Below, one piece after another: positions 51,389 through 64,000 of a stretch of DNA of 64,000 nucleotides (the first letter of the stretch is position 1; each line of letters opens with the position of its first letter). Source of the stretch: Rhabditoides inermis (lineage: Eukaryota; Nematoda; Chromadorea; Rhabditida; Rhabditidae); the NCBI GenBank assembly GCA_963966185.1, contig CAWZYM010000006.1:135001-199000 (forward strand), in the 5' to 3' direction. The notes beneath the pieces were generated by a model. That model was not told the origin of the DNA and ran no database searches. It saw only the letters and a list, made by a program, of their open reading frames with translations. The position numbers and the translations under genes were made by a program.

Positions 51389-54300
51389 CTACTCAGCCTG
51401 AGGGAGGCAGAGGGTCTTGCGGACGAGGTTGTCGGCAATGCGCTCGAACTGCGCCCTGTCCTCGCGCCACATCTTGGCCGCGTTCACATTCGCTGGCGAT
51501 TCGTCGTTAGGCTCTGAAACGAGGGATCAGAATGAGCCCTCTTCTCCCTGCACTCACCTGCCAACATGCTGACCACTGAGAGAAGAATCTTCTCCACACT
51601 CTGCACTGGCGACCACCGCTCGCTGCTCGTCTCATATCGAAAACAATAAATGTTTCACGTGTTTCATAAATGTTTCAAAAAAACACGTCTTAACGTTTTT
51701 TTTCATTCACATTGGTTGTGTCCAATAGCTATCTGTTCTTTGCTATCTCATATTTAATCGACCATGAAACAGATGTGCGAGGAAGACAGTAAGAATACCA
51801 AGGCGGAGAAGCTGAAGCATTTCAAGGAGAGGGAGACCGAGGTGAAGGTGCTTAACAAGAAGGTGAGCGAGCACCTACGACTCTAGACACTGCTAAGCGT
51901 CTTCTCTCACAGCAGGTGCAAGAGCTCAAGGATGAGGTGGCCGCACTCGACAAGATGTCCAACGACGAGAAGAAGGCCGAGCAGCTGAGGAAGCTGGTCG
52001 CCAAGGTGTGGTGAGAGAGGGAGAGATGTAGCCTAGAGAAGAGATAAGTTCAGGTCGACGAGGCGGAGGCGCGCGCCAAAAGTCTCGTGTCGGACCGCGC
52101 GCAGCGACGCCTCGACACCCTGGACGAGTGTATCGACGAGCTCGACAAGAACCTGCGCGGCAAAACCGCCATGGTGGGTCAGCGGAGATTTTCTCACTCA
52201 ACACTAAACTTGCAGTACAACAACTGCGTGGCGGTACACGCGAGCTTCAAACAAAGCGGTTCGCCGCGCACTGCCTCCACCTTCGCCTCGCTCAACACGA
52301 TCAAGCGAGTCAAGGACAAGGTGGAGAGCGATCTCATCGACAACATGCTGTGCCGCGTCGTCGAGCAGGTCGCCATTCAGGTGGGCTTTCTGATTGTCTC
52401 TCAATTCACACACTATAGGACGCCGACTTTACCGTGTCGAAGGAGGACCGCGTGTGGAAATTGGCGGGCGCGCGGCTCTCGCCCTACGACGTCGCCGTCG
52501 ACAAGCCGGCGACCACCCCGAAACAAGAGGCGTGCAAGAAGCAGCCGAAAGAGGACAAGGGCAGCGAGGACGGCAATGCGAGCAAGTGCACGGACACGGA
52601 TTGTGCCGGCTGCAAGACGCAGGAGGAGAAGACGGAGAAGGAGCTGGCCAAGAAGAGCCGCCGCCAGACGTGTCGCGACATTATGAAGAGCCGCAAGGGC
52701 GTGAGTCGGGAAAGGGATGGGGACGGGGACGACGCGCCGCGTGTTTTCAGAACCTGCCGACGCTGGACGAGCGCGGCGACCTGCCGTCCAAGATCTACGC
52801 GGACAACGCGCGGCGCAGCTTCTGGCCGGCCGAGATCACGTTTGTCCCCGTCTGATTCTCACTTATCCACTATATGCCAAAGAATGTGCTGCTGCGTACC
52901 GTCCGTCCACGAAACGAGTATTCCGATTTGATCGTCAACCTTTGTCCGTAACCGCATTCGGGTTTGTTCATTGTATCGCCTTCGATCTATAGTAATAAAC
53001 AATTTTATGAGACGTGCTAGATGTATTGGATGTCTTGCGTGAATGGTATCGATTCCGATAATTACTTTTACGCGAACCCTGGCGTTCTCATCGCCACCGC
53101 TTTGCAGATGTCATCGCGCGAGGCCGAAGAGTCGGAGGTGGAGCGGCTGCGGCAGTATAAACACCTCATGGACACACAGAAGAAGGTGGGAGGTGCATCG
53201 GCCGGTGCTTACTTGATAGACCCAAACGCTCGGACCTCTGTGCTCTCCGTGATAGCACACTATTTCGTTTTATCTCTCGCGCGTGCAGGCTGCAAGCCTC
53301 TATCGCGTCGATCGACCCAAACACGAGCCTTGTTCCAGGCGCGATAGTGTTATACTTCGAACAAAAACGATCTTTCGAGACGATTTCTATCAACCCTCTA
53401 ACACTTCAGTTCTATCGCTGGTTGTAATGCAAATTCGAACGAGCGGTTGGTCTATAAAATAGCTAATAACCGCCTTAAAGTTCTTATGTGTCCATATGCA
53501 TTCTTGTTTCCAGTTCTACGAGATGCACGACAACATGGAAAAGATCGAGGAGCTGTACAAGCACGCCGGAAAGGAGGGCGACATCACAAAGTTCCACGAG
53601 ATTGTGAGGCGTCATTGTGGGCAAAAGAAATTTGAATCGCGTGTTTAGATGGAGCGCCTGCAGAAGGAGCTGAAGGCGACGTCCAAAGACAGCCACACAC
53701 GCCGGCTGCTGGTACTAAACCGGTATATCGACAAACTCGAGAAGCGACACGCCAACAACAAGCAGATGGTGAGTTGAATGGAAGAAATGAGACCGTGTTG
53801 AGTTCAGCTGGCGTGCTGTCACGAGGAGCTGGCGAGGGAGCGGAGCACGGCGACGGAACGGCAGCGCCTCTCCCACACTCTGCACACCGCCACCACACTC
53901 ACCCGCAACACGGACACGTCCGAGGCGCTGCTCGTCGAGGCCATGCTCTGCCACACCGTCGAGCTGGTCGCCATTGCGGTGAGCAAAGATGGGAGGAGAC
54001 AAAACGCGCGCTTCAGAACGACGAGCTGCGCGTGAAGTCGAGCGACTGGGTGTGGCGGCTGGTGGGCGACAAGCTGCTGCACTACGACGCCGAGGATCTC
54101 AAGGAGGCGGAGGAGGAGGAGGAGGAGGGGCGCAGGGACGCGGCGGCGGGCGGCAGGCACGCGCATGAAGAGGCGAGTTCACACGACTCTTGCTATCACT
54201 ATTCACTGACGCGTTTCGAGCAGCAACCGACTAATCATTTCCTTTAGACATGCAATGCGGGCGAGTGCGAGGAGGCGCAGTGCGACTGCGCCGAGCGCAT

Positions 54301-55952
54301 GGTGAAGGCGCGCGAGCGGCGGCAGCAGGCTGTGGCCGCGCGTATGGTGGGTGTGGCTTGCTCTCCATTCTACTCTTAAGGCGCGGTCAAACTTGATTTT
54401 ACTTGATTTTACTTTGATTTTACTCTCCCCATTCACAGCAGCGCAAGCCGTCTCGCGCCGCCGGCGGCGTCAGCGGCGGACACCGCCACCACCTCATCTC
54501 GCCCGAGCGCAGCGACCTGCCCACCAAGGTCTACGCCTCCGCCTCGCGCACCGCCTTCTGGCCGGCCGAGGTCGTTTTCGAGCCCGTCTAACGGTCTAAT
54601 ATATCTAATCGTCTATTACCATACCTACATACTTTGTACCCTGTACGATAGACCGGTATCATTTGGATACATTCACACGTTGCCCGATCTTGCGATAAAT
54701 TTGTATACATGTATACTCACGGAGGTCTTGTGGTTTTGTCTGTGATGAATGATTCTTGGATCGAGTCTCCCCCAGGGAACGCTACCGTCAGAGACTCACC
54801 GAATGATGTTCTGGTTTTCGTCTTTGAGGAATAATCGAGGAAAGCCCCCAGGGAACGCTAGCGTGGTACGAATGGGAATTGTGAATGGGCGACTCACCCG
54901 AGCGGGTCGTCGCCGGGCGCGTGCAGGATGGAGATGCACACGCGGCCGTCCTGGTAGATGTTCGGGTGGAACAGCTCGCACGTGAACCTGCAACGGCGTG
55001 GCTCGAGAAAAAAAAACAGAAACGCAGAGTATCGCAAATCTCCAACACTCTCGCATTATCCTGGGGAGAAGGAAAAGAAAGATGAACTGCATACAGGTGC
55101 GTAGGTTTTATTGTCAGAGCCTAGTGCCGGTAGGGAGTCATCGTCGACAATCTGCTGTCAAACAATCGGCATGCAAGTGAAAATGCACTGGCCATTCTCG
55201 CACTCTCCCATTCCACACCGCACTTACTTCATCTTGGGCGGCGAGAGGGGGTAGTCCTGCGGGAACGAGATGCGCGCCGGGAACACGCCGTTCGCGAAGC
55301 ACGTCTCCTCCGGGCCTGTGAGATCTCTCTCTCTCTCTCCCCCCCCTCTCTCTCTCCTCTCTCTCGCTCTCCCTCTCTCTCCCTCTCTCTCCCTCTCTCT
55401 CTCCTCTCTGCTCTCCCTCTCACTCACTTCAATTCAGATTAATGGGTTGAAACACGACATTATTTCTAGTACGTAGAAGTGGTGAATACTGTGATCTCTC
55501 TTTCACTTTCGTTACTATTCACTGCCTGTCTGTCAGTCTCTCTCTCTCCTCTCCTCTCACCTGTGATGTAGCACTCCCACTCGAAGAAGTTGTCCTCGTC
55601 GATCGGCGACGCGATGATTCCCTCGGGCGGACGCAGCGTCAGCTCTGAACTCGCACACATTACTTCTCCACGAGGAGCAGTGGAGCAACGACTGCTTCAA
55701 ATGGAGCAGTTAACAACTACCTGCTGCGCGCACTTCCCCACCACCACAAGCATACCATCTTATTCTCTATATCTCTTTCATATGTTTCTCATTCTCAATC
55801 ACGTGCAAATGTGACGCAGAGCAGCTCTGAAAGGAGCACTGCTCCAAACGCTACTGCTCCGCGCAGACTGCTCCAAACGCGTTACAAACAAATGGTGATC
55901 AAAACTCACGTCTGTACTCGGTCATCAGTCGCTTCAGAGCATAACCCGCCAT
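51389..55952 (-). CDS. ubc-14: ubiquitin-conjugating enzyme E2, UBE2G2/Ubc7 type
   Basis: E2 for endoplasmic-reticulum-associated degradation. Six exons: 55952-55910, 55644-55561, 55315-55228, 54987-54898, 51637-51558 and 51513-51389 (510 nt, 169 aa; human 165). Nearly collinear with human UBE2G2: [52 protein letters not shown], the catalytic cysteine in [32 protein letters not shown], and [19 protein letters not shown]. The UBE2G-specific acidic loop after the active site is kept. Intron 4 is 3.26 kb and contains two complete genes on the other strand. Exon 5 must start at 51637 by homology and phase, but the two preceding intron bases are CG instead of AG (sense TTTTCG). One missing A would restore TTTTCAG. 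The ATG follows CTCTCAG directly. It lies 366 bp downstream of gpi-1 on the same strand. Confidence 0.93.
51764..52855 (+). CDS. unrecognised coiled-coil protein A, nested antisense in the UBE2G2 intron
   Basis: Six exons: 51764-51862, 51916-52005 (or from 51913), 52054-52173, 52216-52380, 52419-52700 and 52751-52855; 286 aa. I do not recognise the family. The first 100 residues are charged heptad-like helix ([18 protein letters not shown]). A middle Cys/Thr-containing region follows, then [18 protein letters not shown] and a Lys/Glu-rich stretch with CTDTDCAGC. The carboxy end is [19 protein letters not shown] and ITFVPV. It is a paralogue of the next gene: the third exons are both exactly 120 nt, exon phases are all 0, total lengths are 286 and 288 aa, and the ends share DLP.K.YA...R..FWPAE..F.PV. 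The CXXXXCXXC cluster has a counterpart in gene B. AATAAA lies at 52994. Confidence 0.75.
52994..52999 (+). terminator. polyadenylation signal of gene A
   Basis: AATAAA, 139 nt after the gene A stop and 108 nt before the acceptor that precedes gene B's ATG; this is the classic spacing between cistrons of a nematode operon. Confidence 0.6.
53108..54591 (+). CDS. unrecognised coiled-coil protein B, tandem paralogue of gene A
   Basis: Exons: 53108-53185, 53514-53603, 53649-53768, 53808-53978, 54017-54172, 54248-54346 and 54439-54591 (or from 54442); about 288 aa. The ATG follows CTTTGCAG with no gap. The layout mirrors gene A: helical start ([17 protein letters not shown]), a [14 protein letters not shown] segment like [14 protein letters not shown] in [20 protein letters not shown] ([17 protein letters not shown]), a Cys cluster [14 protein letters not shown], and [19 protein letters not shown] plus VVFEPV at the end. 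A poly-Glu and Gly/Arg stretch precedes exon 6. Intron 5 appears to use a GC donor (GAG then GCGAGT). Function unknown; conservation of the FWPAE tail between otherwise diverged copies suggests a binding motif. Confidence 0.75.
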
Positions 55953-56317
55953 CTGAGAGAGTTGTTGTTGACGTGATACACAAAACCACGATACCACTCC
56001 GACAGATATAACAAGGCGCCAGCAACCCACAACCACAGTGTCCAAAGCCATAAAGCACAATCATTCATTCATAAAACGTTTTATAAATAATTACAAAGTA
56101 AAATATACAAACTGAACAGCTGATTCTGGGACGTATGGCGCAACGACTAGATGCTAAAAACAAATAGTACAAAGTGTTCAAGAGTGTGGGAAGAGGGAGA
56201 AAACACCGGGACACGAGGGACTTGCTAGTGGCAGCCTCTATTATTATGAGCTCTATACTATCTCAGTCAATGAGCAGAGGGGGACAGTGGGAACAATCTA
56301 CTCGATCAGATTTCCAT

Positions 56318-60235
<3,918 letters not shown>

Positions 60236-60311
60236 CTCCTCTCTACAACAGTGGATTGGAGGTGGAGAGACAGTACGGTGCAATGGGGATACCAGTGCAA
60301 TCACACACCGC

Positions 60312-60315
<4 letters not shown>

Positions 60316-60386
<71 letters not shown>
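60316..60386. repeat. (GAAA)n and (GA)n tract upstream of gpi-1
   Basis: Nine GAAA units followed by about 19 GA units. Confidence 0.95.
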
Positions 60387-60389
<3 letters not shown>

Positions 60390-60534
60390 AGACAACTGGA
60401 GGTATTGAAGAGTGATTATGACAATGGACTATACATTCGAATGAGCAGAGCAACGAGCAAAAGACATCAATTGAATAGCAACACACATGAGTTATTATGA
60501 GACACAAAATTGTACGAATAAGAGTTGCGTGAGT

Positions 60535-60810
60535 AGGTATAATATTATTCTGGGAGATAGTTCGCCAGATTACGGTAGAAAATCGATCTACCCTCTAGTC
60601 GCATTCGATCTACCTTCTAGTCGTGAGGAGACCCACGCGCGCGCTTTCAAACGATAATATCGATCAAAGAAGCCGGCACGCGAATCAAAGAGGCCGCGGC
60701 ACACTCGGGCCTTTCCCGCGCTGTCTGACCTCTCTCGCTCGCGACTGAGTTTCGCCAACTGACCCCGGCTGTCAATAGCAAAAACTATCCTCCAGGCGAC
60801 GACTATAACT
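60535..60810 (+). mobile_element. dispersed repeat, copy 2 (upstream of the retrotransposon frame)
   Basis: Matches 34296-34540 over most of its length, with extra GC-rich sequence in the middle. It could be the 5' untranslated region of the retrotransposon or an older element into which it inserted; the copy at 34.3 kb has no reverse transcriptase next to it. Confidence 0.7.
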
Positions 60811-60896
60811 AGTTCTGTACCGGTAGTTAGGCGAAAAAAGTTATAGAGAAATAGGGAACACTAAAATCTATACCATGATGCTGGCATATCGCAATA

Positions 60897-63515
60897 TTGC
60901 CGTGGTTATCTCAGAGAGATACATCGATGGATGTGATTATCGGAGGAGATATGAATGTGTGTTGGAACAATAGTGAGTCGGCGAACCTCAAGGAGGTGTG
61001 CGCTGAACACTCGATGCAACAAGTTGTTTCACACGTGACACATCGAAACCGATTGATTGATATTATGATGGTGAGCCGGCGAGTGAGGATAGCTGGAGTG
61101 AAGCACCTCGCTCCTGTCGAGAAAGAACATGAACCCATCATGGTTGACACATGCATTCGATGCGAGAATCGAAAGGAGAAGCCAGTGAAGGGCTACGATT
61201 TCAAGAAGGCAAACTGGACGGGTCTCATAGAGTTTCTTGGAAAAGAAGTGCGAGGTGAGTGGCTAGAGGATAGGAGCCTGTCGATTGATGACATGTGGAG
61301 GAAGTTTGTGGATGTGGTTAAAGCGGGTATGCAGAAGTGGATCCCTCTCAAAACATTCCGCAGGAAAAGAGGGTGCGAGTGGATGAGCGAGAATGTCAAG
61401 ACTTTGCAGCGGCGGAAAGACGCACTGCACAAGTTGAGCAAGGAAAGGGGAGACAGTGAGGCAAAAGCTGCTTTTAGATATGCTCGAAAAGAGCTGGCTA
61501 AAGAGACAGCCAACGAAAAGAAAAATTTCTTTGATAAGAAATTTGCCTCTGTGGAGAGTCCTACAGATTTCTGGAAGACTATTGAGTGTCTGACAGGAAA
61601 AACGAAGAGCAAGGATATCCCCGATCTGACTGACTCGAATGGAAAGAAGGCTGTGTCAGATCAGCAGAAGGCAGACATGCTCATGGAGCAGTTTGTCAAG
61701 GTTGGAAACACAATGGAAAGTGAGATGCCGGAGATTGCATCGGATGCGGAGAGAATCCCTCCCTGCTCGAGAGAGTTTGTGGAGAAGTACATACGAGAGG
61801 CATCCGAGCAGAAGGCCAGTGGAATAGATGGAATAACTGTGCGGTTGTTGAAGAGGTGTGTGAAACCATTGACTGCGCCAATCGTGGCTATGATCAATCG
61901 GTGTCTACACGAGGAGAAGTTCCCTCGGGGATGGAAGGAAGCGGTGATATCATCCATTCAGAAAGTGGAACACCCACAGCACCCAGTCGATTTCCGACCG
62001 GTGTCACTGCTTCCTATTGTGAGCAAGATGGCAGAAGAGTACGTGTTTGGAATGATGGTTGGAGAGGTTGACCGGAAGCTATCTCCGAATCAGTTCGGAT
62101 TCAGGAAGGGAAGGAGCACTGTGGATGCGGTACTGAGTTTCCAGTATGGAATGAGCGAGTGCCTGCAGAGTTGTAAGAGGAAGGCTGCTCGGGCAGTTGC
62201 AGTGTTTTTCGATATTTCGAAAGCATTCGATACGATCCCTCTTGGACATTTGGTAAATGTTCTAAGACATGAATTCAACCTTGCCGATTCGTACCTCAGA
62301 TTGATGAAAGATTATCTGTCTAACAGGAGGATGCGAGTGCGAGTGAACGGGACTCTGAGTGAAGAGAAGGAGGTTGTAAGTGGAGTTCCGCAGGGAAGTA
62401 TCCTAGGACCACTTCTATTCAATTGTTATGTGAATCGTATGGGGTCGATACAATTGAATGAAGGGGCGCGCATTGTTCAATACGCCGACGATACGGTGTA
62501 TGTCTCTCGGTATCTTACCGATAGAGACAAGGAGAATGCACAAGAAGATGTGGAGAAACTGAGTGGGCTCTTCTCAGAGATGGGAATGAAGCTGCATGCG
62601 GGAAAGTGCAAGGTGATTCGAATGGGAGTGTATGAGAAGGAACCAGATTTCGAGGTAAATCTGCACATTGGTGGAACAGAGCTCGAGTGCACTAGCCAGT
62701 ACAAGTATCTCGGAGTGGCAATTGATCCTCTGATGAACTTCAGTGGTCACGTGGCTGAGAGAGTGACGAAGGCTCGCCAAGCCATTGGTGCTTTGGTGCG
62801 AACTATGAGGAAGTGGGCTCCTCGAAGCGCCTTCGAGAAAGTGTACAAGGCGTGTATTGAGCCAGGACTGCTATATGCAGCAGAAGGATGGTTTCCTGCA
62901 AACGAGACGGACAGGGCAAGACTCGAAAGAGTGAATGTGCATGCAGCGAGGCTGGTGCAGAATGATTTCACGTCATCGGATGACCGAGTGCTAGAGAAGG
63001 CCAAGTGGAATACGGTAACGAAGACCGTGAGCGAGAGAAGGAGGGTGCTCATGTGGAATTATGTGCACGGAGTGAGAGCCCCTCCAGATGGAATGCTGGT
63101 CCTGGTGTCGGACAGCGGAGTGAGAAGGACAGCACGCGGTGGCCACTCACTGAGAGTGATGGAGCCTGTGGTGACAAGTGCGAGATTGCACGACTACCCG
63201 GTGAACGAGTTGAGAAGGCTATGGAATGCCCTACCGGAGAAGGCTGTATTGGAGGAGACCAAACAGTCGTTCAAGCGTGCTGCCAAGAATCTGTGAATTG
63301 TGACCGTCGGAGACGGTGTTTTATCCTACTAACAGTTGTTTTTATCGACTAGCGTGCTTATATAGCACGTTGGTTGAACTAATCTAGTTCTCACAGTCGT
63401 TATAATCCAAGGCTCTGTCTTGTTTTCGGCTGAGAACAATTGGTACGGCTATATCCTTGTTACTCTCTATGAGTAGTGAGATAAACGCAATACCAACAAT
63501 AAAAAAAAAAAAAAA
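60897..63515 (+). mobile_element. non-LTR retrotransposon (CR1/Jockey-like LINE) with intact reverse transcriptase frame
   Basis: An uninterrupted 799-codon frame (60897-63296) starts inside an apurinic endonuclease domain: IIGGDMNV and LIDIMMVSRRV are its later motifs, and the EHEPIMVD segment stands where SDH is expected. The amino-terminal endonuclease motifs are absent, so the element is 5'-truncated or rearranged. The reverse transcriptase is complete: DFRPVSLLPIVSKMAEEYV, NQFGFRKGRSTVDAV, AVFFDISKAFDTI with the first catalytic Asp, GVPQGSILGPLLFN, the YADD active site, and thumb-like KYLGVAID. The carboxy end RLWNALPEKAVLEE is typical of CR1/Jockey/Rex elements. A 3' tail of about 210 bp ends in AACAATAAA and poly-A near 63515. 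The absence of stops over 2.4 kb implies recent insertion. Confidence 0.92.
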
Positions 63516-64000
63516 ATTGCCACATCCCGCCTGCGTGCGTACGCGTTTTGTCTGCGAGCCTCGCGCATTTGATTCCAAACACAGACGACACACAAATGAT
63601 ATACGTGGATTGGGGATCGATTACACACCTGATTATCACAAACAAACTGTCATGCCACAAAGGACAACATTCCCGGCGAAAATGCAACCAAACAGGAGGA
63701 TCTTCCATAAACACTAGTACAATGAACGACTAGCTAGGAAAGTACTCTTGCGCACATAGTCTGGCATGTCAAAACCGCAACCAACTCCCTAATCAGATCT
63801 GACCATTTCACTGAACCGCGTGATACAAACAATCGGGCGAGACTGGGGCCGGAACGGGTTGGTTGTGACAACAAGACACTCCCGCCCACCCCACAACCCA
63901 TATAAATCGGGTTCAATTGATTTTTTCGCAATAATATGGAAAACTATGAAATAGGTAAATCTTGCGACTAAAGTTTGCAAATTCATACCATCAAAAAAAA
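63516..64000. other. sequence downstream of the retrotransposon
   Basis: About 480 bp without a recognisable gene or repeat copy. I see no open frame with splice context. Confidence 0.5.

Noticed and set aside
54741..54840. Possible extra UBE2G2 exon (KDENQNIIR before GTGAGTC)
   Set aside because: It has a good donor but would insert non-conserved residues in the most conserved part of the E2 fold; phase gives a sequence unlike any UBE2G2.
63384..63986. Small minus-strand frames beyond the retrotransposon
   Set aside because: Less than 90 codons, no splice sites or similarity that I can recognise.

Overview
The window is nuclear DNA of a nematode, probably a rhabditid relative of Caenorhabditis but not C. 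elegans. The genes are dense with short GT-AG introns, most 3' splice sites end in TTTCAG, TTGCAG or TTTAG, and several start codons sit 0-16 nt after a splice-acceptor-like sequence, as expected with spliced-leader trans-splicing. From memory, C. elegans orthologues of nearly all recognisable genes (fhod-1, vha-16, kin-32, psf-3, cox-4, rpl-31, gpi-1, ubc-14) lie on chromosome I, so the block looks like conserved chromosome-I macrosynteny. The DNA is saturated with simple repeats (CT/GA, TCTCCC, TGTC, TA, GGAGAA) that create many spurious open frames.

Layout. 1-8302 (-): amino-terminal part of an FHOD formin, running off the left edge, with a 1-kb perfect hexamer array in intron 1 and a giant phase-symmetric disordered exon inside the GTPase-binding domain. 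8303-12855: simple-repeat-rich DNA with one possible transmembrane exon. 12856-17146 (-): macro-domain (MACROD-like) protein, with one intron packed with transposon debris. 17972-20654 (-): V-ATPase subunit d. 21435-36166 (+): focal adhesion kinase (FERM, kinase, FAT), 24 exons. 36483-40683 (-): seven-transmembrane receptor. 41437-43059 (-): GINS subunit Psf3. 43648-44390 (+): cytochrome c oxidase subunit IV. 45212-48997 (-) and 49139-49662 (-): a Sac2/INPP5F phosphatase immediately downstream of ribosomal protein L31, spaced like a nematode operon. 50140-51123 (+): GKAP1-like protein. 51389-55952 (-): UBE2G2-type ubiquitin-conjugating enzyme whose 3.3-kb intron 4 holds, on the opposite strand, two tandem paralogues of an unrecognised coiled-coil family. 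56318-60235 (-): glucose-6-phosphate isomerase. 60538-63515 (+): a nearly intact non-LTR retrotransposon.

The gene models were assembled by hand from splice sites. Summed exon lengths are divisible by three for every complete model. Expected lengths are recovered for V-ATPase d (348 aa), L31 (124 aa), UBE2G2 (169 aa) and glucose-6-phosphate isomerase (552 aa).

Three things stand out as possibly undescribed. (1) Exon-intron junctions are repeatedly duplicated into the adjacent intron: seven 5' exon edges and two 3' edges in six genes. (2) A family of short inverted-repeat elements sharing a terminus close to GCGGTCAGTCTCTTCGAAAC often abuts splice sites and in two places appears to form the end of the intron. 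(3) The paired paralogues nested antisense in the UBE2G2 intron look like a two-gene operon and end in a shared motif, FWPAE..F.PV.
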